Assembly: GCF_004514475.2 (NCBI RefSeq)
Contig: NZ_MYFO02000001.1
Coordinates: forward strand, 124,001 to 188,000
Source: Paenibacillus athensensis
GTDB lineage: Bacteria > Bacillota > Bacilli > Paenibacillales > NBRC-103111
Reading direction: 5' to 3'
Length of the DNA stretch: 64,000 nt
Each line of letters starts with the position of its first letter. The first letter of the stretch is position 1. Below are positions 1 through 10,924 of this stretch, in pieces. The position numbers and the translations under genes were made by a program. The notes beneath the pieces were generated by a model. It saw only the letters and a list, made by a program, of their open reading frames with translations. It had not been told where the DNA came from and made no database searches.

Positions 1-23
1 GTGGAAAATGCAAAAGTCGATGA

Positions 24-310
24 GGTCACGACTTTTTTACCTTATGGGGGCTGAATACGATGCGCAAGGATAAAACGGGGCCGGTGTGCAAGCGATGGCT
101 GGAGAAGCTGTTCGGCTGGATGATGCCGCGCGGGGCCAACAAGCTGGGGCTGTCGAAAATGAATTTTGGCGGGATCGGTCGCAAGCTGATTCAGCATATC
201 ATCACCAAGCATAATGCGCCTGATCGAGCTGGCAAAGGAGCAAGGCGTCAAATTTGTCGCCTGTACGATGACGATGGATTTGCTGGGGCTGCAGAAAGAG
301 GAGCGAAGGG
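24..310 (+). pseudogene. DsrE/DsrF/DrsH-like protein remnant
   Basis: Two fragments of one sulfur-carrier/peroxiredoxin-like DsrE family protein lie in different frames. The first, read through the ATG at 60, includes 'FFTLWGLNTMRKDK' (from about 33) and then 'KLFGWMMPRGANKLGLSKMN'. The second starts near 214 in another frame and reads 'LIELAKEQGVKFVACTMTMD'. In intact relatives these pieces follow one another in a single frame, so a frameshift plus a small deletion separates them near 212-216. There is also an in-frame stop at 21-23, and the family's C-terminal end is missing because a terminator-like hairpin follows. The assignment rests on remembered family motifs. The window starts here, so an upstream part may exist outside it. 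Confidence 0.6.
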
Positions 311-333
311 ACGCCCGCAAAGGCGTCTCTTTT
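308..333 (+). terminator. Probable intrinsic terminator after the DsrE remnant
   Basis: GACGCC (310-315) pairs with GGCGTC (322-327) around the loop CGCAAA, extended by a wobble and a G-C pair, and is followed by TTTT (330-333). The T-run is short, so strength is uncertain. Confidence 0.5.
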
Positions 334-377
334 GCTGCATCAAAAAAGAACCTGACAAGATTGTCCGGTCCTTGACA

Positions 378-406
378 TTGCGTATCGCAGCTTGAAATGG
401 TATACT
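378..406 (+). promoter_or_regulatory. Possible sigma-A promoter for rph
   Basis: TTGCGT (378-383) and TATACT (401-406) are separated by 17 bp. A better -35 match, TTGACA at 372-377, would leave a 23-bp spacer. Transcription from here would give a leader of about 110 nt before rph. No 19-bp inverted repeat of the rifamycin-associated-element type, known upstream of many rph genes, was seen. Confidence 0.4.
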
Positions 407-522
407 TGGCCTACGACTATTTTTTAAAATGGTCATAACTTATTCATCTTACATCTTAATATTATCATGGTGGCGAGACCTTGTCAACGGTTTTTCTAAA
501 TTTCGCTGGGAGGCGTGATGGC

Positions 523-3792
<3,270 letters not shown>

Positions 3793-3875
3793 GAAAAATT
3801 TAAAGATTTCCCGCGTTTCTTTTTAAACTGTTGCCCGTATCCTTGAGACAGATGCAAGGGTAGGAGGAAAAGTTG

Positions 3876-4742
3876 ATGAGAAAGCGGGTCTTGGCATTGG
3901 CGGCGCTGGCGCTGCTTGGCTACGGGGCGATTCGCCACTATGCGATGGAGGGCCGGCAGCCGCAGCCGGCGTTAAGCGTACACATATCGGCTACGCCGGA
4001 GCAGACGAGCGGCCGGGCGCTGAAAGTGAGCGCGGATCAAATCGCTCAGGGCAATCTGCTGCTGGTGAACAAGGAGCATCCGGTGCCGAAGGAGGCCGTG
4101 ACGGCTGCATCCATCGTGGCATTGTCCAAGCACCCGGAGAAGCAAAGCGGCTTTGTGGTACTGGATAACAGCATTCAATTGCCTTCAAGCCTGTTGAACA
4201 AGTTCTCGGCAATGGTCGAAGCGGCCGGAGAAAGCGGCGTTAACCATTTTATGGTCAGCAGCGGTTATCGCGACAACAAGGAGCAGGAGCGGCTGTACCG
4301 CCAGATGGGGGCGGATTATGCCATGCCGGCCGGCTACAGCGAGCATAATCTCGGCTTGTCGGTCGATATCGGTTCAACGCAGGGCGAAATGAGCCGCGCG
4401 CCCGAGGGCAAATGGCTGATAGAGCATGCTTGGGAGTACGGGTTTATTTTGCGCTATCCGAAAAATAAAGACGATATTACGGGGATTCAATATGAACCGT
4501 GGCATTTTCGCTATGTCGGGTTGCCGCACAGTGCGATCATGCAGGAAAAGTCGTGGGTGCTGGTGGAATATTTGGCGTATTTGCGGGAACATCGCAGCCT
4601 TGCGATTACTTGCGAAGGCCGCAACTATACGGTTGCGTATTATCCGCGCAGCGAGCTGGCCGACATTCGCGTGCCGGAGAGTCGCCATTACGCCTTGTCG
4701 GGGGACAACATGGACGGCGTCATAGTTACGGTATACGATTGA
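3876..4742 (+). CDS. vanY: VanY-type D-Ala-D-Ala carboxypeptidase (M15B)
   Basis: This 288-aa protein resembles VanY of vancomycin-resistance clusters, a zinc DD-carboxypeptidase that trims the terminal D-Ala from peptidoglycan precursors. A signal anchor lies at residues 5-20. The zinc signatures are visible: 'SEHNLGLSVDIG' (SxHxxGxxxD, near residue 154) and 'GIQYEPWHFRYVG' (near 208), preceded by 'SSGYRDNKEQERLY'. ATG 3876 follows GGAGGAAAAGTTG; a TTG one codon upstream is less likely. It precedes a VanR/VanS-like pair by 16 nt and is probably co-transcribed with it. No vanH, vanA/B-type ligase or vanX gene is nearby, so the module alone would not remodel precursors to D-Lac or D-Ser. It may instead serve cell-wall homeostasis or low-level glycopeptide or beta-lactam response. 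Confidence 0.85.
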   Translation: MRKRVLALAALALLGYGAIRHYAMEGRQPQPALSVHISATPEQTSGRALKVSADQIAQGNLLLVNKEHPVPKEAVTAASIVALSKHPEKQSGFVVLDNSIQLPSSLLNKFSAMVEAAGESGVNHFMVSSGYRDNKEQERLYRQMGADYAMPAGYSEHNLGLSVDIGSTQGEMSRAPEGKWLIEHAWEYGFILRYPKNKDDITGIQYEPWHFRYVGLPHSAIMQEKSWVLVEYLAYLREHRSLAITCEGRNYTVAYYPRSELADIRVPESRHYALSGDNMDGVIVTVYD

Positions 4743-4758
4743 CGCGAGGTGAAGGAAG

Positions 4759-5454
4759 ATGAAGACGATTACGATTCTGATTGCCGACGACGAGCCGGAA
4801 ATCGCCGAATTGATCGAGCTGCATTTGACCAAGGAGGGCTATCGCTGCATCAAAGCCGCAGACGGACAAGAGGCGCTTGAGGCGCTGCGCGCCCAGCCGG
4901 TCGATCTGGCGATTCTCGATATTATGATGCCGCGGCTGGACGGCTACGAGGTGACGCGGCTGATCCGGGAGGAGCAGCATATTCCGATTATTTTTGTCAG
5001 CGCACGGGCGTCGGATTTGGATAAAATTACAGGTCTGGTCCGCGGAGCCGACGATTACGTGACCAAACCGTTTAATCCGATGGAGCTGGTTGCGCGAGTG
5101 AATGCGCAGCTGCGGCGTGCGCTTCAATTCAGTCAGTCGTCGCCGGGAACCGCTGCGGTTGTGGAAGCGGGCGGCTTGCGGATCCATCCGGAGCAACGCA
5201 GCGTGTTCGTGTACGGAGAACAGATCGAGCTGACGCCAAAGGAGTTCGATATCCTGCTGCTGCTGGCCAGTCACCCCAAGAAGGTGTTCAGCACGGAGCA
5301 TATTTTCGAGCAGGTGTGGGGCGAGTCGTATTTTGAAAGCGGCAATACGGTGATGGTGCATATCCGCACGCTGCGCAAAAAGCTTGGCGAAGACGCCCAG
5401 CGCAGTAAATGGATCAAGACGGTCTGGGGAGTGGGGTACGCGTTTCATGGCTAA
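4759..5454 (+). CDS. OmpR-family response regulator, VanR-like
   Basis: This 231-aa response regulator has a receiver domain with acidic pocket 'IADDEPEIAEL', phospho-acceptor Asp in 'LAILDIMMP' (near residue 54), Ser in 'IFVSARASD' and Lys in 'VTKPFNPMEL', followed by a winged-helix DNA-binding domain ('ELTPKEFDILLLLASHP', ending 'KTVWGVGYAFHG'). The closing motif and the order vanY-regulator-kinase resemble VanR of VanA/VanF-type clusters. ATG 4759 follows GAGGTGAAGGAAG. The stop overlaps the kinase start by 8 nt (5447-5454), which indicates translational coupling. It probably controls vanY. Confidence 0.88.
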   Translation: MKTITILIADDEPEIAELIELHLTKEGYRCIKAADGQEALEALRAQPVDLAILDIMMPRLDGYEVTRLIREEQHIPIIFVSARASDLDKITGLVRGADDYVTKPFNPMELVARVNAQLRRALQFSQSSPGTAAVVEAGGLRIHPEQRSVFVYGEQIELTPKEFDILLLLASHPKKVFSTEHIFEQVWGESYFESGNTVMVHIRTLRKKLGEDAQRSKWIKTVWGVGYAFHG

Positions 5455-6568
5455 TCCGGTGCGCAGCTTCCGGCTGACGATGATTGGGTTATTTGCTTTG
5501 AGCATGCTGTGCGCAGGCATCGTGACATATGCGCTGTACCGGCTGCTGCAGTTGTTTTACCATACGGTGCCATTTGAAAGTCCAATTGCCCGCGTCCGTC
5601 ACTTGGTCAAAAATATCGGCGACGTGAATGTTTTTTTGCTGGTGTTTATTCCACTGGCCGTGTTGTTCTTCTGGCTGTTTACCGAACGTTATGCCGGCTA
5701 TGTGGCGGAGATTTCGCGCGGCATTGCCCGCTTGGCGAGCGGCGACTTCCGTAACCGGATTGATCTGCCCACCAACGATGAATTCGGCGATATCGCGCGC
5801 GATATCAACCGGGCCGGCGAGCAGCTGCTGCAGGCGCTGGAACGGGGGGATTTTGCCGAAAGCAGCAAGGAGCAGCTTGTCATGAATCTGGCGCATGATT
5901 TGCGTACGCCGCTGACGTCGGTGCTTGGTTATCTGGATTTGCTGCTGCGGGAAGAGGGGCTTACGCCAGAGCAAATCAGCCATTATACGCGTATCGCGTT
6001 CACCAAATCGCAGCGACTGGAGAAGCTGATCGACGAATTGTTCGAGATTACGCGAACCAGCTACGGCAAGCTTCTGCTCGATCCGAAGCCGCTGGATTTG
6101 GCCGCCTTGCTGACACAGCTGGCGGAGGAATTTTATCCGGTCTTGGACAAGCATAAATTGATCGCCCGGCTGGATATGCCTGCGCAGCTGACGATCCGGG
6201 CCGACGGCGAGCTGCTGGCGCGCGTGTTCGAGAATTTGCTGACCAACGCGGTTCGTTACGGGCAGGACGGGCAGTTCATCGACTTGCGGGCGCGGGCAGA
6301 GGCGGGGATGGCTGTGGTGAAGATCATCAATTACGGAGACTGCATTCCCGCGGCGGAGCTGCCGCATATTTTTGACATGTTTTATACCGGGGACCAATCG
6401 CGGACAGTGCGCGAAGGCCGGACGGGCCTTGGTCTGTTTATCGCCAAAAATATCGTCACCGAGCACGGCGGCGTCATTACCGCAGAAAGCAGCGTGCCGC
6501 GTACGGTGTTTGAGGTGAGGCTCCCGCTTGGAGAGCTGGAGGGTGAGGAGGAAGGGGAGACGCTTTGA
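5447..6568 (+). CDS. Sensor histidine kinase, VanS-like
   Basis: This 373-aa kinase has two TM helices (residues about 10-33 and 63-83) flanking a short external loop of about 30 residues, a HAMP domain ('IARLASGDFRNRIDLPTNDE'), an H-box 'MNLAHDLRTPLTSVLGYLD' with the phospho-accepting His, an N-box 'VFENLLTNAVRYG' and a G-box 'GRTGLGLFIAKNIV'. A small sensor loop is typical of VanS-type and bacitracin-type kinases that sense wall stress or drug. The ATG at 5447 lies inside the last codons of the regulator gene. The stop codon sits within a terminator hairpin that ends the operon. Confidence 0.87.
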   Translation: MANPVRSFRLTMIGLFALSMLCAGIVTYALYRLLQLFYHTVPFESPIARVRHLVKNIGDVNVFLLVFIPLAVLFFWLFTERYAGYVAEISRGIARLASGDFRNRIDLPTNDEFGDIARDINRAGEQLLQALERGDFAESSKEQLVMNLAHDLRTPLTSVLGYLDLLLREEGLTPEQISHYTRIAFTKSQRLEKLIDELFEITRTSYGKLLLDPKPLDLAALLTQLAEEFYPVLDKHKLIARLDMPAQLTIRADGELLARVFENLLTNAVRYGQDGQFIDLRARAEAGMAVVKIINYGDCIPAAELPHIFDMFYTGDQSRTVREGRTGLGLFIAKNIVTEHGGVITAESSVPRTVFEVRLPLGELEGEEEGETL

Positions 6569-6583
6569 GGGCGTCTCTTTTTT
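6556..6583 (+). terminator. Terminator of the vanY-regulator-kinase operon
   Basis: GAGACGC (6557-6563) pairs with GCGTCTC (6571-6577), followed by T6 (6578-6583). The kinase stop codon TGA (6566-6568) lies in the loop. Confidence 0.85.
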
Positions 6584-6675
6584 AATCGGTCATGTTGAAA
6601 AAAACATATGAAACGTTCATCTAGGATCGTACTCGTTGTGCAATGCATCGCTGTATTGTTTACCTTCGCTCCTTA

Positions 6676-7932
6676 CTACAGCTTCCGCCCGTACACCCGC
6701 AAATACGCCTCGATATCGTTGTACAATCCGCTTTGGTTGGCATAACGCACGTAATTTTTGGCTGTTTTCAGCCATTCCAGCGTGGATGCCGTGATGCTTT
6801 CCAGCGCTTGCTCCATATCGCGCATGGCAATTGGCCGCTCTATACCGCTTTCCAAAATATCCTCCAGCACGTTCTCCACCGCACGCTCGCAGACGTTCTC
6901 AATATCCGCGCCCGAGAAAAATTCGCTGCGCTTGGCCAGCGAAGCAAAGTCGATTCCTTGATGCAGCCGATCCTTCAGCTTTAACTCAAAAATCATCCGT
7001 CGCGCCTCTTCATCGGGCGGAGCGACAAAAATCATCCGGTCAAACCGCCCCGGACGTTTCAAGGCGTTGTCGACATCCCACGGCATATTGGTCGCGCCGA
7101 TGACCAGCACCTGATCGGTGGAGGAATCGATGCCCTCCATTTCCGTGAGGAAGGTATCGACCAAGCCGCGGAAGTTGGAGCTGGATTTGGCCCGGTCGTA
7201 GCCGATCGCATCCAGCTCGTCGATAAACACGATGCTCGGCTTTTGCGACCGCGCTTTGGCGAACAGCTCGTGCAGGTTGCGCTCGCTGACGCCGATGTAT
7301 GGATCGAGGATGTCGGTAATGTGGATCGGGATGAATTTGGCCCGGCATTCGCCGGCGGTTGCTTTGGCCATAAACGTTTTGCCGCAGCCGGGAGGACCGT
7401 AGAGCAATACGCCGCCACCGGCTTTTTTGCGGAATTTCGAAAACAAGCCCTGATTGTAAAAAGGGCTGACGATTTTCATGCGGATCGTTTTTTTCAAATC
7501 GGTCAGTCCTGCGACATCGGCGAAGGAGATGACGTCTTCCTGCGCTCGCTTCCGCGAGGCGGCGGCATCGTCTTTTTGCCCGGAAATAACCTTGAACATA
7601 GGGCTACGGTCGCTGCGGGCAGCAGCCGGCGAAGCTTCGGTTTCCGTCTGCGGCGCAGCGGGAGCGGCAGGCTCTAGGGGCTGTTCCGTTGTCTGCTCCT
7701 GCGGTGCTTTCGGCGGTTGGGGTGCGGCAGGCTGGGCGGCGGCGGCCAGCAGGTCGAGAAACAGCGGCTTCTGCTCGGGGGAAGCGAGCTTGAGCCCTTC
7801 GGTCAAAGCTACAATCGCAGCGACGTATTCCTCCGATTCGATATAGGCCTGTCCCAGCCAATACCAGCCTTCGGCCTGATCGGGGTGCCACTCGGTTACT
7901 TGGCGGAGCCACTGTAGACGGTTCATGTTCAT
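6676..7932 (-). CDS. AAA+ ATPase with N-terminal TPR-like region
   Basis: This 418-aa protein has an N-terminal helical part with TPR-like pattern ('HPDQAEGWYWLGQAYIESEE', residues about 13-55), a Pro/Ala/Gln-rich linker (65-120), and one AAA+ module: Walker A 'GPPGCGKT', Walker B 'IVFIDELDAIG', sensor region 'VLVIGATNMPWDVDNALKRP' and arginine finger 'RPGRFDR', as in Cdc48/FtsH/SpoVK-type ATPases. It has no protease domain, so it is probably an unfoldase or remodelling factor. The start at 7932 follows GGGAGA and overlaps the stop of the upstream TPR gene as ATGA, so the two proteins are likely made together. The substrate is unknown. Confidence 0.85.
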   Translation of the reverse strand: MNMNRLQWLRQVTEWHPDQAEGWYWLGQAYIESEEYVAAIVALTEGLKLASPEQKPLFLDLLAAAAQPAAPQPPKAPQEQTTEQPLEPAAPAAPQTETEASPAAARSDRSPMFKVISGQKDDAAASRKRAQEDVISFADVAGLTDLKKTIRMKIVSPFYNQGLFSKFRKKAGGGVLLYGPPGCGKTFMAKATAGECRAKFIPIHITDILDPYIGVSERNLHELFAKARSQKPSIVFIDELDAIGYDRAKSSSNFRGLVDTFLTEMEGIDSSTDQVLVIGATNMPWDVDNALKRPGRFDRMIFVAPPDEEARRMIFELKLKDRLHQGIDFASLAKRSEFFSGADIENVCERAVENVLEDILESGIERPIAMRDMEQALESITASTLEWLKTAKNYVRYANQSGLYNDIEAYLRVYGRKL

Positions 7933-8969
7933 TGATTCTCCCTTTTTCTTATTGTTTTTAGCAAAAACATGCGCGCGATGCCGATCAGCACCCACACCCC
8001 GGGGATGTAGATGAGCAGCACGGCAATCAGCAGCAAAAAGTCGCTCAGCACCCTGAGAATGACGGGTGATCTGAGGCAGCCTTGCCAATAGGGCAAGGAG
8101 GAGTCCCGGGCGTCCTGATGAATCAGCACGGCGGCTTTGGCCAAATACAGATAGAGAGCCAGCGCAGCTGCGCCAATCAGTCCGCCGTAGGCCACTTTGG
8201 GGTAGAACGGATGCAGGATCAGCAGACAGCAGGCGAGCGTCAACCAGAGGAACGGGATGCCGCCGATTTTGTCCGACAGGCTGAGCGGGAACAGCAGCGG
8301 ATTGGCGCGATATTCCAGCAGCCGTAGATTGTCCAGCATGCGCGAGTTGGTTGGATTCATGGCATAAGCGTCGCGAAAATGCTCCTTGGCCGTGCGGTGA
8401 TCGCCGCTGAAATGCGCAGTGAGGCCCATTTGAATCAGGGCGTTCGACTGATCGGTGCTGTTCTGCATATATTTGTGCAGGGTCAGCAGCTTGGTTTGAT
8501 TGTGATTTCGCGCAATCTCTCCATAAAGCCGGTGCCGCAGTACCTCCGGGTCCTCGGGATCAAGCCGTTCGGCTTGCCGAATCAGCGCCAGCCCTTGCGG
8601 GCGGTGTCCGGTCTGAATCAACAGAGCGCCGTAAGCGGCATGCAGCCGCGGGTTATTCGGAGACAGATGGAGTCCGTCGAGAAAAGCGCGTTCCGCCTTG
8701 CTCCATTGACCGCTTTCCGTATACATATGCCCGGACAAATAATGAATTTCAGTGGGGGGATACCCAAGCTTGAACGCTTCCTGCAGATGCGTCTCCGCTT
8801 CCTCCCATTCGTCGAGGCAATAATAGGCCCGTGCAGCCAGAAAGTGGAGCTCCGCATGCTGCGGCTGTTCGGCCAAGCCCTGATCGATCAGCTCCAAAGC
8901 CCGCGGGTATCGTTTGATATGGAGATAATGCTCAATGGCGGGAATCCGATTCGTTTGCGTCAGCGTCAT
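7929..8969 (-). CDS. TPR-repeat protein with C-terminal membrane domain
   Basis: This 346-aa protein carries several tetratricopeptide repeats over residues 10-225 (for example 'HAELHFLAARAYYCLDEWEE' and 'NPRLHAAYGALLIQTGHRPQ'), then three or four TM helices in the last 110 residues ('GIPFLWLTLACCLLILHPF', 'GLIGAAALALYLYLAKAAV', 'LLLIAVLLIYIPGVWVLIG'). TPRs usually hold protein partners, and the overlapping AAA+ ATPase, itself TPR-bearing, is the natural one. ATG 8969 is chosen because GGAAGG precedes it; the frame is open further upstream. It may form a membrane platform that recruits the ATPase, which is an inference from gene order. Confidence 0.8.
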   Translation of the reverse strand: MTLTQTNRIPAIEHYLHIKRYPRALELIDQGLAEQPQHAELHFLAARAYYCLDEWEEAETHLQEAFKLGYPPTEIHYLSGHMYTESGQWSKAERAFLDGLHLSPNNPRLHAAYGALLIQTGHRPQGLALIRQAERLDPEDPEVLRHRLYGEIARNHNQTKLLTLHKYMQNSTDQSNALIQMGLTAHFSGDHRTAKEHFRDAYAMNPTNSRMLDNLRLLEYRANPLLFPLSLSDKIGGIPFLWLTLACCLLILHPFYPKVAYGGLIGAAALALYLYLAKAAVLIHQDARDSSLPYWQGCLRSPVILRVLSDFLLLIAVLLIYIPGVWVLIGIARMFLLKTIRKRENQ

Positions 8970-8982
8970 CACGCACCTTCCT

Positions 8983-9426
8983 TTATGAATACATCGCCAG
9001 CAGCACCGGAACGTCGACGGCCAGACCAATCAGGCAGATGGCTACGCCCAAGCCGCGGTAGCTGAGCAAGCGGTATTCGGCGATATAGACGAGGTGCAGG
9101 CGATAGGGGATTTTCAAAACATGGTAATAGGCCAAAAACAGCACAAGATCAAGCAGCTTATACGTGCAAAAAGCCAGGGACGAGCCTGGCAGCGTGCGTT
9201 CGACGATCAGGTAGGCGATCACCGGCTTGATCACGATCAGGAGAAGGGAGCCGATCAGCAGCAGCAGCTTGGCCGGTTTGGCGATTTTGAGCATCCGGCA
9301 GTTCTGAATGCCGAGTATGGTCAAAGCTACGCTGCCGCCGAACAAGGCGACATAAAACAGATTGGCGATTTGATACGATTCCGTGCGTTGGGAATCATCG
9401 CTGAGAAGGGGCTGGAATTTGCTCAT
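8983..9426 (-). CDS. Hypothetical polytopic membrane protein
   Basis: This 147-aa protein has about four TM helices ('YQIANLFYVALFGGSVALTI', 'KLLLLIGSLLLIVIKPVIAY', 'YKLLDLVLFLAYYHVLKI', 'GVAICLIGLAVDVPVLLAM'). It is not recognised. It is the first gene of the minus-strand operon that continues, 13 nt downstream, with the TPR membrane protein and the AAA+ ATPase. The three probably form one membrane-associated complex. The ATG at 9426 follows a modest GGAAAGGT site. Confidence 0.65.
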   Translation of the reverse strand: MSKFQPLLSDDSQRTESYQIANLFYVALFGGSVALTILGIQNCRMLKIAKPAKLLLLIGSLLLIVIKPVIAYLIVERTLPGSSLAFCTYKLLDLVLFLAYYHVLKIPYRLHLVYIAEYRLLSYRGLGVAICLIGLAVDVPVLLAMYS

Positions 9427-9533
9427 GAACGGTTACCTTTCCGATGTTTGGTTTATCATACATGTTATTCGGGGGAAAGGGGGGATTTTCCTGCTGCGGA
9501 ACCGATGAAAAATAGGCAAAGGGTAGTACATGT

Positions 9534-9569
9534 AAAAAGGACCGCCGACAAGCATCTTGTCGACGATCC
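9534..9569 (-). terminator. Strong minus-strand terminator of a small transcription unit
   Basis: On the minus strand a 14-bp stem (9556-9569 with 9539-9552, two G-T pairs, 3-nt loop) is followed by five U residues (9538-9534). No larger minus-strand gene ends here, so it terminates the small unit started at the promoter near 9.7 kb. Confidence 0.8.
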
Positions 9570-9583
9570 CCACAGGCACCTAC

Positions 9584-9640
9584 CTACACTGTTTGCTGTT
9601 GCAGCAGGTGATGGTAGATGCCTGTTGAGAGATGGGTCAT
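9584..9640 (-). CDS. Small ORF, 18-residue peptide
   Basis: The peptide reads MTHLSTGIYHHLLQQQTV. Its ATG at 9640 is preceded by GGAGG at 9 nt spacing, and the ORF sits between a sigma-A-like promoter (9682-9710, minus) and a strong terminator (9534-9569). The predicted transcript is about 140 nt. It could be a genuine small protein, or the RNA itself could be functional with a decoy ORF. It is not recognised as a known small-protein family, and conservation is untested. Confidence 0.5.
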   Translation of the reverse strand: MTHLSTGIYHHLLQQQTV

Positions 9641-9681
9641 GAATACGTTCCTCCGAGCTCTTTTAATGGTAATAATTACTA

Positions 9682-9710
9682 ATAATAAAGAGCCTTTGCG
9701 CGTTTCTCAA
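9682..9710 (-). promoter_or_regulatory. Sigma-A promoter of the small unit
   Basis: On the minus strand TTGAGA (9710-9705) and TATTAT (9687-9682) are separated by exactly 17 bp. Transcription would start near 9675 and run through the 18-codon ORF to the terminator at 9534-9569. Confidence 0.6.
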
Positions 9711-9841
9711 ACGGTCTAGGGACGAAGCGGGCGAACTGGGAGCTGCTGCAGATTGCTCCGCAGGGAGAGGTGCGGGACGTGGCCGTGTTCATGGGCGAAC
9801 AGTTTGCCAAAAGCGAGTTGGAGCGGCTGCTGGAAGCGTAA
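9695..9841 (+). pseudogene. 3' remnant of an unidentified gene
   Basis: A 49-codon stretch without start codon reads 'FARFSNGLGTKRANWELLQI' and ends 'KSELERLLEA' with TAA at 9839. The sequence looks protein-like (hydrophobic/charged pattern, local codon use) but begins directly after AT-rich DNA with stops. It seems to be the tail of a longer gene lost by deletion. The family is not identified with certainty. The minus-strand promoter at 9682-9710 overlaps its first codons. Confidence 0.35.
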
Positions 9842-9957
9842 GCGCTCAGGGGAATCCGCAAGCCGGTGCGGTTGGCAGGCACAATGGCGGCGCTTCGCAT
9901 ACGATAACGGGAGGGCGCAGCGAGCGTCCGGAAAGCTGGATCAAGGAGTGAACCGCC

Positions 9958-10179
9958 ATGAGCGACAAGAAAAAGGAAAAGCTGGTCTGCGTCCGCTGCG
10001 GCTTCGTTACCGACGATAGCGACAACTACTGTATCGACTGCGGGGCCCCGCTCAAAAATAAATGCACCAAAAAAGCGTCGCCACTGCATGGTGGCTGCTC
10101 GAAGCTGAACAAGCCAGAAGCCAAATATTGCGCCGCTTGCGGGGAAAAGACCACGTTTCACGTGTGGGGCTTGCTATAG
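9958..10179 (+). CDS. Small double zinc-ribbon protein
   Basis: This 73-aa protein carries CxxC pairs 'CVRCG', 'CIDCGAPL' and 'CAACGEKT', plus single Cys residues ('KNKC', 'GGC'), the pattern of double zinc-ribbon proteins that bind two Zn ions and mediate protein or nucleic-acid contacts. The ATG at 9958 follows AAGGAG 11 nt upstream. It stands alone between a degraded gene end and a DUF309 gene 200 nt downstream. Function is unknown; small size and isolation leave some doubt. Confidence 0.6.
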   Translation: MSDKKKEKLVCVRCGFVTDDSDNYCIDCGAPLKNKCTKKASPLHGGCSKLNKPEAKYCAACGEKTTFHVWGLL

Positions 10180-10378
10180 AAGGGTGCATCTTGCATCCAG
10201 GCGTGACGGACTGCAAGCCGCCGCCAACGATTTGCCTAACGAATCCTGCGCCAGCGTTGGACGATCCGGCGCATTTCGGGTAACATAAAAAGCAAAAGCT
10301 GATGCAGACGAACGGCCGCCGCTTCTGCCCGCCACCGCGCAGGGCCCGGCAGGATGGCCGGAGCAGGGAGGTCAGGCG

Positions 10379-10924
10379 TTGAATATACAATACCCGCAGG
10401 CGTATAAGGATTATTTGTTGTTTTTTCAGGCGGAACGCGACTATTTCGAATGCCATGAGGTGATGGAGGAATACTGGAAGGCGCACCCGGGCGATGCGCG
10501 CAGCCGCACCTATGTCGGGCTGATTCAGATTGCCGTTGCGCTTTATCACCACAGGCGTGACAACAAGGCGGGAGCGCGGAAAATGCTCGGCAGCGCGCTG
10601 GTCAATTTGCAGCCGCAGCATGTCGAGGAGCTTGGCCTTGACGCTCCTGCGCTGCGCGAACGGCTGGAGGCGCATCTTGCGGCGCTGCAGGAAGACAGCA
10701 GCGAAGCCGCGCCCTTCGTCGATCTCGATCTGCCGATTCGCGATGCGGCGCTGCTGGCCGAGTGCCAGGCGCTTTGTGCCAAGCGCGGCTTGGCATGGGG
10801 CTGTGCGAGCGCCCTCGCCGACGAGGAGCTTGTGCACAAGCACACGCGCCGCGACCGCTCCGGCGTCATTCGGGAACGGGAGCTGCAGAAGCAGCGGCGC
10901 CGGGACCAGGGAGCAGCGCGATGA
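10379..10924 (+). CDS. DUF309 family protein
   Basis: This 181-aa protein contains the DUF309 signature in 'FFQAERDYFECHEVMEEYW' and 'RSRTYVGLIQIAVALYHHRR', an all-helical domain with conserved His/Glu residues (CHEVMEE) whose biochemical role is not established. The TTG start is chosen for the AGGGAGG sequence just upstream (10366-10372). The gene overlaps the following response regulator as ATGA (10921-10924), so it is the first gene of the two-component operon. Its C-terminal third is Ala/Arg rich and probably disordered. Confidence 0.8.
   Translation: MNIQYPQAYKDYLLFFQAERDYFECHEVMEEYWKAHPGDARSRTYVGLIQIAVALYHHRRDNKAGARKMLGSALVNLQPQHVEELGLDAPALRERLEAHLAALQEDSSEAAPFVDLDLPIRDAALLAECQALCAKRGLAWGCASALADEELVHKHTRRDRSGVIRERELQKQRRRDQGAAR

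Noticed and set aside
372-406. TTGACA with TATACT as the rph promoter
   Set aside because: The 23-bp spacing is too long; the overlapping TTGCGT gives 17 bp and is preferred.
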